A stretch of DNA of 15,642 nucleotides from Lachnospiraceae bacterium (lineage in GTDB: Bacteria; Bacillota; Clostridia; Lachnospirales; Lachnospiraceae), in the NCBI GenBank assembly GCA_900757195.1, contig CAAEMZ010000054.1, positions 1-15,642 on the forward strand, written 5' to 3'. This document shows, one piece after another, positions 8,313 through 13,754 of the stretch. Below the pieces are notes generated by a model, which saw only the letters and a list, made by a program, of their open reading frames with translations, had not been told where the DNA came from and made no database searches. Both the position numbers and the translations under genes were made by a program. Numbering within the stretch: the stretch's first letter is position 1; the number at the start of each line of letters is the position of its first letter.

Positions 8313-8341
8313 TTTAATCTGTCGACATTTTATGATATAAT
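8313..8341 (+). promoter_or_regulatory. Promoter for xpt, extended -10 type
   Basis: TATAAT at 8336-8341 is preceded by TGA, giving the extended -10 form TGNTATAAT. TTTAAT at 8313-8318 is a weak -35 at 17 bp. The start codon is only 30 bp downstream, leaving a very short leader with no room for a riboswitch. Confidence 0.6.
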
Positions 8342-8371
8342 ATCCAGAAAAATATATATGAGGTGAAAACA

Positions 8372-8950
8372 GTGAAATTACTTGAAGATAGAATTCTTGC
8401 AGAAGGCAAAGCGCTCAGCGATTCCGTCCTGAAAGTCGATGGATTTCTGAACCATCAGGTAGACCCGGATTTAATGGAAGCCATTGGAAAGGATTTCTGC
8501 GAACACTTTAAATCTTTCGGCATTACCCGTGTCCTGACCATTGAAAGTTCCGGTATCGCGCCTGCCGTATATACAGCCCAGGCATTAAACGTACCGATGG
8601 TCATTCTTAAAAAACAGACTTCAAAAATTCTGAACGGACAGGTATTCCAGACAAATATCACTTCTTTTACAAAAGGAACCAGCTATGAACTCACCCTTTC
8701 CAGAGATTACATAAGCAAAGACGATAAGGTTCTTATTATTGATGATTTTCTTGCCAACGGCGAAGCTGCTTCCGGCGCTGCCCGCCTTGTGCAGATGGCC
8801 GGCGCTGAGGTTTCCGGTATCGGTATTCTGATTGAAAAATCTTTCCAGAACGGCCGTACAAAACTTGATGACGCCGGATTCCACGTTTATTCCCAGGCCC
8901 GGGTTTCCCGTCTTGGTGAAGGCATTATCGAATTTTTAAAAGAAGCTTAA
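8372..8950 (+). CDS. xpt: Xanthine phosphoribosyltransferase
   Basis: The 192-residue protein closely follows the known Xpt pattern: ALSDSVLKVDGFLNHQVDP (14-32), IESSGIAPAV (57-66), and the PRPP-binding loop VLIIDDFLANGEA (120-132), then GILIEKSFQNGR (151-162). It transfers phosphoribose from PRPP to xanthine, giving XMP for the guanine nucleotide pool. The GTG at 8372 is chosen because AGGTG (8361-8365) is then six bases upstream. The alternative GTG at 8363 lies inside that ribosome binding site and adds three residues not in the family. It is a single-gene unit. In many Firmicutes xpt is under a purine riboswitch and paired with pbuX; neither is present here. Confidence 0.96.
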   Translation: MKLLEDRILAEGKALSDSVLKVDGFLNHQVDPDLMEAIGKDFCEHFKSFGITRVLTIESSGIAPAVYTAQALNVPMVILKKQTSKILNGQVFQTNITSFTKGTSYELTLSRDYISKDDKVLIIDDFLANGEAASGAARLVQMAGAEVSGIGILIEKSFQNGRTKLDDAGFHVYSQARVSRLGEGIIEFLKEA

Positions 8951-8965
8951 AAGCGGTTCATTTTA

Positions 8966-9000
8966 AAAGGGGCAGCTTCCTTCGGGAAAGCTGCCCCTTT
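8966..9000. terminator. Terminator between xpt and the Mrp-type gene
   Basis: A 13-bp stem (AAAGGGGCAGCTT at 8966-8978 with AAGCTGCCCCTTT at 8988-9000) has a loop containing CTTCGG, which can extend the pairing. The T-runs are short on both sides. It is GC-rich and placed between the two gene ends, so it is likely to work in both directions. Confidence 0.85.
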
Positions 9001-9015
9001 ATTTTGTCCGTCGGA

Positions 9016-9846
9016 TTATTTTGCCGTCAGTGTATGAATAAATTCTTCCATATAAGTGTTATCGAAATCTTCGATTGCTCCGGCATCACACAGCGCAGCA
9101 ATTTCAGGAATCATCGGCATTGCCACATACGCAGGAATACCCAGTTCCTTTGCTGTTTCATCGCCGTGGCCTTCACCAAAGATATAAATCTTCTTACCAC
9201 AGTCCGGACAGGCAATATAGCTCATATTCTGAACAAGTCCAAGAACCGGAATGTTCATCATCTGTGCCATGTTGTAAGCTTTCTTTACGATCATGCCAAC
9301 CAGTTCCTGAGGCGAAGTTACAACAACAATACCGTCCACCGGCAGAGACTGGAACACGGTCAGAGGCACATCGCCTGTTCCCGGAGGCATATCTACCAGA
9401 AGGTAATCAATATCGCCCCAGACAACTTCATTCCAGAACTGTTTAACGACACCTGCAATGACAGGGCCTCTCCAGACAACCGGAGTTTCCTCATTGTCAA
9501 GAATCAGATTGACAGAAATAATTTTAATCCCTGTTTTTGTTTCAAACGGAATGATACCGTCTTCTGTTCCGACAGCCTGTCCATGGACACCAAAAACCTT
9601 CGGGATGGATGGTCCGGTAATATCCGCATCCAGAATACCTACTTTAAAACCACGTTTCTGTAAAAGTACGGCAACCTCAGATGTCACCAGAGATTTACCG
9701 ACACCGCCTTTACCGCTGACAATACCGATCACATGTTTAACATGACTTTTCGCATTGGCAGGTACATGGAAGTCTTCTGCTTTTCTTGAAGAACAACCTT
9801 CTACATTGCATGAACTGCAACTGGATTCGTTACAAGATTCACTCAT
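9016..9846 (-). CDS. Mrp/Nbp35-type iron-sulfur carrier P-loop ATPase
   Basis: The 276-residue protein has a deviant Walker A, SGKGGVGKS (44-52), a switch region ILDADITGPS (71-80) and a Walker B-like VDMPPGTGD (151-159), all typical of the Mrp/ApbC/Nbp35 family. The CPDC pair (213-216) is the expected site for an Fe-S cluster bridging two subunits. An N-terminal tail holds four more cysteines (5, 10, 13, 18), recalling the extra cluster of Nbp35, although the spacing differs. It should bind and pass on Fe-S clusters in the cytoplasm. There is no DUF59 domain in front. The ATG at 9846 has AAGGAG at good spacing. It is a single-gene unit, and no clear promoter is seen beyond a TATACT on the minus strand. 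Confidence 0.92.
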   Translation of the reverse strand: MSESCNESSCSSCNVEGCSSRKAEDFHVPANAKSHVKHVIGIVSGKGGVGKSLVTSEVAVLLQKRGFKVGILDADITGPSIPKVFGVHGQAVGTEDGIIPFETKTGIKIISVNLILDNEETPVVWRGPVIAGVVKQFWNEVVWGDIDYLLVDMPPGTGDVPLTVFQSLPVDGIVVVTSPQELVGMIVKKAYNMAQMMNIPVLGLVQNMSYIACPDCGKKIYIFGEGHGDETAKELGIPAYVAMPMIPEIAALCDAGAIEDFDNTYMEEFIHTLTAK

Positions 9847-9914
9847 TTATTTCACTCCTTTTAATGTCATACTTAACAAGTATACTACATATTCAAAGAA
9901 AAAAACAGTTTTTA

Positions 9915-9943
9915 TTGTCTTTTTACTGCTTTTTTGTTATACT
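9915..9943 (+). promoter_or_regulatory. Promoter for putP
   Basis: TTGTCT (9915-9920) and TATACT (9938-9943) are spaced by exactly 17 bp, and TGT before the -10 gives an extended -10. The start codon is about 30 bp downstream. Confidence 0.7.
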
Positions 9944-9974
9944 GTAACATAGTTTTTTTAGAGGAGGAAGATGT

Positions 9975-11492
9975 ATGTCATCAAATATTCAAATGATAAT
10001 TGCTATGGCAGCTTATATGCTGGTCGTTCTGGCAGTAGGCTTTTACTATGGTAATAAAAACAAAACTTCGGAAGATTATTTCCTCGGCGGCCGCTCTCTC
10101 GGACCATGGGTCACTGCCATGAGCGCTGAAGCCTCAGATATGAGCAGCTGGCTTTTAATGGGACTTCCGGGTACCGCTTATCTGACCGGTTTCGGCGACG
10201 CGGGCTGGACAGCTATCGGCCTGATTCTCGGCACATGGCTTAACTGGCAGTTTATTTCCAGACGTCTGAGAAAATATACCGAAGTCTGTAAAAACTCTTT
10301 TACCATCCCTGATTTTTTCAGCAACCGGTTTCGGGATGATAAAAAAATTCTCATGACCTTATCTGCAATTATGATGGTTATCTTTTTTACCGTCTACACC
10401 GCTTCCGGCTTTAAAGCCTGCGGTACTTTATTTGAAACCATTCTCGGGCTGCCTTACCTTCCGACAATGATTATCTGCAGTATTGTTATTATTCTTTATA
10501 CTTCCATCGGCGGTTTCCTTGCCGCCAGCACAACCGACCTGATTCAGGGACTTTTAATGTCCTTTGCTATCGTTATCGTTCTTGTGATGGGTATCAACGC
10601 TGCAGGAAGCATCGGCACAATCATCGAACATGGACAGAGTCTGGACGGTTATTTCAGTCTGCTCAACACCTATGATCCTGCAACAGGCAAAGCCGCCAGC
10701 TATGGTGTTATTTCCATGGTTTCCGGTCTTGCATGGGGACTCGGCTATTTCGGTATGCCTCATATTCTGGTACGGTTTATGGCGATCAGCAGCACAAAGG
10801 AGCTTAAAAAATCCAAATCCATCGCTATGATCTGGGTCCTTATTTCTCTGATCGTTTCCGTTTTAATCGGTTTTACCGGGGCCGCGATCTATGCCGGAGA
10901 ACTGGGGGGTGCCGGACAGGCTTCCGCTGAAACAATTTTTATTCTTATGACGGTACGGCTTCTTCCGGCTCTGATTGCAGGCGTTGTATTATCCGGTATT
11001 CTGGCAGCAACCATGAGTACCTCTGATTCACAGCTTCTGATGGTATCATCCTCTATTGCCCAGAATCTTTATAAAGGTATTTTCAAAAAAGATGCCACAG
11101 AAAAACAGATTCTTATAGCTTCCCGTCTGAGTACGGTGGCTGTAGCCGTTGTCGGTGTGATCATCGCCGCCGACCAGAACAGTTCGATTTTTAATATCGT
11201 TTCTTATGCATGGTCCGGTTTCGGCGCTGCATTCGGTCCGCTGGTCCTTTTCTCTCTGTTCTGGAAACGAACTACATTAAAAGGCGCTGTGGCAGGTATG
11301 CTCTCCGGCGGTATTGTTTCACTGGTATGGTCTTTATATATCAGCAAACTCGGCGGCTGGTTCGGTGTTTATTCCCTCCTTCCTGCCTTCGTGATCTCAT
11401 CACTTTTCATCGTGATCGTCAGTCTGCTGGACAAAGAACCTTCCGGAGAAATCCAGAATGAATTTGACTGTGTAGAAAAAGCAAATATTTAA
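9975..11492 (+). CDS. putP: Sodium/proline symporter PutP
   Basis: The 505-residue multi-pass membrane protein belongs to the solute:sodium symporter family and matches PutP in length (about 500). The stretch around 49-63 (MSAEASDMSSWLLMG) places Asp55, Ser57, Trp59 and Gly63 at the same numbers as the sodium- and proline-site residues of the E. coli protein. MST at 347-349 corresponds to its Ser340/Thr341 sodium site. YFGMPHILVRFMAI (258-271) is another family hallmark. It takes up proline driven by sodium in the cytoplasmic membrane, for osmoprotection or as a nutrient. The ATG at 9975 follows GAGGAGGAAG. The ATG at 9971 is out of frame. No proline-catabolism gene is adjacent, so an uptake role is inferred. 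Confidence 0.95.
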   Translation: MSSNIQMIIAMAAYMLVVLAVGFYYGNKNKTSEDYFLGGRSLGPWVTAMSAEASDMSSWLLMGLPGTAYLTGFGDAGWTAIGLILGTWLNWQFISRRLRKYTEVCKNSFTIPDFFSNRFRDDKKILMTLSAIMMVIFFTVYTASGFKACGTLFETILGLPYLPTMIICSIVIILYTSIGGFLAASTTDLIQGLLMSFAIVIVLVMGINAAGSIGTIIEHGQSLDGYFSLLNTYDPATGKAASYGVISMVSGLAWGLGYFGMPHILVRFMAISSTKELKKSKSIAMIWVLISLIVSVLIGFTGAAIYAGELGGAGQASAETIFILMTVRLLPALIAGVVLSGILAATMSTSDSQLLMVSSSIAQNLYKGIFKKDATEKQILIASRLSTVAVAVVGVIIAADQNSSIFNIVSYAWSGFGAAFGPLVLFSLFWKRTTLKGAVAGMLSGGIVSLVWSLYISKLGGWFGVYSLLPAFVISSLFIVIVSLLDKEPSGEIQNEFDCVEKANI

Positions 11493-11496
11493 TTTT

Positions 11497-11545
11497 AAAA
11501 ACTCAGAGTCTGTTTTTCAAATACGAAAGCAGCTCTGAGTTTTTT
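11497..11545. terminator. Terminator between putP and the CFI-box protein gene
   Basis: AAAAACTCAGAG (11497-11508) pairs with CTCTGAGTTTTT (11533-11544), extended by CTG/CAG after one bulged base, with a 17-nt loop. T-runs occur on both strands, so it fits both convergent genes. Confidence 0.85.
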
Positions 11546-11550
11546 GTAGT

Positions 11551-12324
11551 TTATTTTTCTTTATCCAGTTTTTCTGTCATTTCGATATAAAGATTTTTAC
11601 AGGCCTCATAAGCGCCTTCTTCGATATAACGGATACATGGCTGGAGGTATCTCCGGTAAACGTCATCATAAATTCTTTTTGAATCTGTTCTCGTATCGAT
11701 TTTGGCAATAATCCCCGGCGCTGTATCATAGTATCTCTGTATCAGCGCCTCACCTCCCGGCTGTCCGGCCAGCCACGTATCCCGATAGCGCCGCAGAACC
11801 GTCAGTTCATAACAGTCGTCCGGTTTTCCCATAGAATCACAGATGGCCGTCGTTATATAACAAAAGCGCTTCTTTTTGAAGCCATTATTGATTTCTTCAA
11901 ATTTTCCTTTTTGTATCTGATTTTTCGGAAAATTTTTATGCCATTCTTCAATAAGGAAATCCGCCAGTTGATCCGTCGCTTCGGTCCCATACCTGTCAAT
12001 GGCCGGAATGGTAAAGAGAGCGGCAAAAGCGCTGTCTTCCATCATCTGCATTTCCCGTTTGGATTTTTTTGTAATCGCGTTAATCTTCTCCATTTCGTGG
12101 TCCATAATCCTTTGCGCCGTCTCTCTGGCCCGTTTTTCAGGCTCCGGGCTCTCCTCATACAGACGGCAGTAGACGCCAAGACTCTGTGAAAAAATACCAT
12201 AGAAATCCAAAAATTCCGGTTCATACGTCTTTTTATTAAATATCTCTTTAATATTATGGTCATTATCAACAATGTGAATCAGACCGTAATTGACAATTTT
12301 CTCTCTTTCTTCCTGATTCTGCAT
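11551..12324 (-). CDS. Unknown protein with CFI-box-like motif
   Basis: The protein has 257 residues. Its N-terminal half (1-150) is charged and helical with no domain I recognise. Residues 154-210 hold FCYITTAICDSMGKPDDCYE, then LRRYRDTWL and RYYDTAPGI. This is the pattern of the CFI-box (C-[FY]-I-x-T-A, then a conserved R-x-[FY]-R-D), usually found at protein C-termini and of unknown function. No signal peptide or membrane helix is seen, and it is likely cytoplasmic. The ATG at 12324 is chosen because GGAGGTG lies just upstream. The frame stays open about 50 more codons, but without a ribosome binding site and through the 16-bp repeat. Its promoter is unclear and may have been altered by the neighbouring island. 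Confidence 0.7.
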   Translation of the reverse strand: MQNQEEREKIVNYGLIHIVDNDHNIKEIFNKKTYEPEFLDFYGIFSQSLGVYCRLYEESPEPEKRARETAQRIMDHEMEKINAITKKSKREMQMMEDSAFAALFTIPAIDRYGTEATDQLADFLIEEWHKNFPKNQIQKGKFEEINNGFKKKRFCYITTAICDSMGKPDDCYELTVLRRYRDTWLAGQPGGEALIQRYYDTAPGIIAKIDTRTDSKRIYDDVYRRYLQPCIRYIEEGAYEACKNLYIEMTEKLDKEK

Positions 12325-12400
12325 AAAACACCTCCGTATTGTTAAAAAAATCCCTTGTATTCCCACGTTTTCACCATTTATTACGTTGTACTTTTCGTTG

Positions 12401-12416
12401 TTTACGACACCATTTA
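12401..12416. repeat. 16-bp direct repeat, left copy
   Basis: TTTACGACACCATTTA here is identical to 13621-13636, in the same orientation and 1220 bp apart. The two copies enclose the AT-rich island. CACCATTTA also occurs alone at 12372-12380. This may be an attachment site or recombination junction. Confidence 0.75.
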
Positions 12417-12685
12417 AACTATCTTGTATTTTTTCATCTATGTACAATGAAATTATCTCTGCTACCAACAGATTTTTCTTGATTCAGCTACTTTGTAAAA
12501 CTTCCTATTATTATACTTTGAATTCCATTGTATCTTAATACCATAGCCAGTGCAGTAGTTTTGGTTACAATGCGGGTATCCATAAGTTCTTCCAGTTCTG
12601 GAATCATATCTGCTGGCTACAACACTTGCAGTAAATACAATACTTTGCACGCTCTTTCCCTACGGATGCTGTTTAAACTTTATGA
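12417..12685. other. AT-rich region of probable gene debris
   Basis: No intact gene is supported between the CFI-box gene's upstream repeat and the DUF2442-XRE stop. On the minus strand, 12462-12650 gives a 62-codon frame from a GTG with no ribosome binding site; it is rich in Tyr, Asn and Arg and matches nothing I know. In another frame, 12488-12610 encodes DMIPELEELMDTRIVTK and continues for 23 more codons, faintly like the helical part of ParB-type partition proteins (LIPELxxxVDxxxI). There is no start site or continuation. Both are best read as remnants or chance. No terminator follows the DUF2442-XRE gene. Confidence 0.4.
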
Positions 12686-13168
12686 CTATTTCCCTGTAGC
12701 TCTCGGAACGAATTCTATGTTCAAAGTCATCCCCATACCATCGGCTAACCGTTTTAAAGTAGACAAAGACGGATTTCCAATACCTCTTTCAATTTTACTT
12801 ATATCCGCCTGATAAATACCAACTTTCTCGGATAATTGTTTTTGTGTCAGCCCCGAAGCATCTCTAGCTTTAGATAAATTTTCTGCCAAAGCTGTGTTAA
12901 TATCTGTAACTTCTTCCTTACAAATTTCCAGACCATCATCCCAGATATCTTCTGCATCTAAGTCAAGTTCGTCATTCCATGAGATACCATATCCCCCAAC
13001 ATCAACCTTCACTTCTTCAAACAATCCATGAATTGTTTCAAACTCTTTAAACTGTGGAAATACAGGATACAATTTTCGCATATCAAACTGTTTCACTGTT
13101 CCGTCCATAAAAACTGCTTCAATTACAAAATTTTCCATTGGTTTCACTGATTTAATTCTATGTTTCAT
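12686..13168 (-). CDS. DUF2442-XRE fusion, probable antitoxin/autorepressor
   Basis: The protein has 160 residues. Residues 1-82 match the DUF2442 pattern, ending in YGISWNDELDLDAEDIWDDG. Residues 95-150 form an XRE/Cro-type helix-turn-helix (GLTQKQLSEKVGIYQADISKIERG, then NPSLSTLKRLADGMGMTL). The ATG at 13168 follows AGAGGAGGAT; the in-frame GTG 18 bases upstream is part of that site. It lies 20 bp after the DUF4160 gene and is cotranscribed with it. DUF4160 with DUF2442 is a recurring pair, proposed as toxin-antitoxin-like. The attached DNA-binding domain suits a repressor that binds the palindrome in its own promoter. That role is inferred. Its AT-rich codon use differs from flanking genes. 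Confidence 0.88.
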   Translation of the reverse strand: MKHRIKSVKPMENFVIEAVFMDGTVKQFDMRKLYPVFPQFKEFETIHGLFEEVKVDVGGYGISWNDELDLDAEDIWDDGLEICKEEVTDINTALAENLSKARDASGLTQKQLSEKVGIYQADISKIERGIGNPSLSTLKRLADGMGMTLNIEFVPRATGK

Positions 13169-13188
13169 ATTGCATCCTCCTCTCACTT

Positions 13189-13443
13189 TTATTCAATCGG
13201 CGGTAAAACTTCAAACTGCTGTGTTTCCCACATTTTCATTAGTCTATCCCTGTAAAACTCAATAAATTCCTTTACAAGCTGCTGCCCTTTTGATGGAATA
13301 TCTCCCTCAAACATTTCTCCATCTGCCAAAGAGAACATTCCTATATATTCGCCATAGATAGCATGAATATGTGGTGGATTATGCTCTTTTTGTCTCAAAT
13401 ACATTTTTATTACAATTCCATAAAATCTCGATATAACTGGCAT
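13189..13443 (-). CDS. DUF4160 protein, putative toxin partner
   Basis: The 84-residue protein has the DUF4160 layout: MPVISRFYGIVIKMYLRQ at the start, a conserved HNPPHIHAIYGEY segment (21-33) with three histidines, then EGDIPSKGQQLVKEFIEFYRDRL (47-69) and a terminal WETQQFEVLPP. The function is unknown. The clustered histidines could bind a metal or be catalytic, but no nuclease motif is certain. It is the first gene of a two-gene operon with the DUF2442-XRE gene, the gene order seen in many genomes. AAAGGAG precedes the ATG at 13443, and a consensus promoter with an operator-like palindrome lies directly upstream. A toxin role is inferred from this arrangement only. Confidence 0.88.
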   Translation of the reverse strand: MPVISRFYGIVIKMYLRQKEHNPPHIHAIYGEYIGMFSLADGEMFEGDIPSKGQQLVKEFIEFYRDRLMKMWETQQFEVLPPIE

Positions 13444-13475
13444 ATGTAAATTCTCCTTTATATTTTTCTAATTCA

Positions 13476-13504
13476 ATTATATAGGATATATCCTATATTG
13501 TCAA
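13476..13504 (-). promoter_or_regulatory. Consensus promoter with internal operator palindrome for the DUF4160 operon
   Basis: On the minus strand TTGACA (13499-13504) and TATAAT (13476-13481) both match consensus exactly with an ideal 17-bp spacer (13482-13498). The perfect palindrome ATATAGGATATATCCTATAT (13479-13498) fills the spacer and enters the -10. A repressor bound there would block RNA polymerase. The likely binder is the XRE-domain protein of the same operon. Confidence 0.9.
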
Positions 13505-13561
13505 TTGGGGATTATTTATTTTTAAAGATATTTCAATCAGGCACCGGCAAAACTTATCTCC

Positions 13562-13621
13562 AAGAGTATCTGAAATCTGACGGGTCGTCATACCTTTTGC
13601 ATACATGGATATGAGTTTGTT
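13562..13621 (-). pseudogene. IS256-family transposase fragment
   Basis: The minus-strand frame reads NKLISMYAKGMTTRQISDTL, a well-known conserved segment of IS256/mutator-type transposases. Only these 20 codons fit. Just upstream the frame meets TAA inside the 16-bp repeat. Downstream it continues as unrelated residues to a stop at 13493, across the DUF4160 promoter. It is a scrap of an old insertion and cannot encode a working enzyme. Confidence 0.75.
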
Positions 13622-13683
13622 TTACGACACCATTTACGACAATTTCATACCATGAGATACAACAATATACGACAGTTTACGAC
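13621..13683. repeat. Right copy of 16-bp repeat within a cluster of TTTACGAC motifs
   Basis: 13621-13636 repeats 12401-12416 exactly. TTTACGAC occurs at 13621, 13633 and 13676, and TATACGAC at 13666, all in the same orientation. The cluster ends just before the rny terminator. Such repeats could be recombinase or transposase binding sites at the end of a lost element. Which kind is not known. Confidence 0.65.
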
Positions 13684-13685
13684 AA

Positions 13686-13737
13686 TCAAAAAATCCCACA
13701 ACCCTTTAAATGTTATAACCTAAGGGATTGTGGGATT
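13686..13737 (-). terminator. Terminator of rny
   Basis: AATCCCACAA (13692-13701) pairs with TTGTGGGATT (13728-13737). After one bulged base CCCTT/AAGGG extends the stem. On the minus strand it ends in a T-run (13688-13693), 17 bp after the rny stop. Confidence 0.88.
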
Positions 13738-13754
13738 CTATTTCCAGTTTTTGA

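Noticed and set aside
8217..8371. Purine riboswitch upstream of xpt
   Set aside because: The likely start of transcription is only about 25 bases before the start codon, and no three-way junction or conserved loop motif is present.
9004..9663. 219-codon plus-strand frame opposite the Mrp-type gene
   Set aside because: It is the antisense of a clearly recognised P-loop ATPase gene, has no ribosome binding site and reads as low-sense His/Arg/Asn-rich protein.
12325..12468. Longer start for the CFI-box protein, adding 48 residues
   Set aside because: The upstream start would be TTG without a ribosome binding site and the added part spans the 16-bp repeat; the ATG at 12324 has GGAGGTG.
13621..13683. 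CRISPR-like array
   Set aside because: Repeat units are only 8 bases, spacings are 12, 33 and 10 bases, and no cas gene is present.
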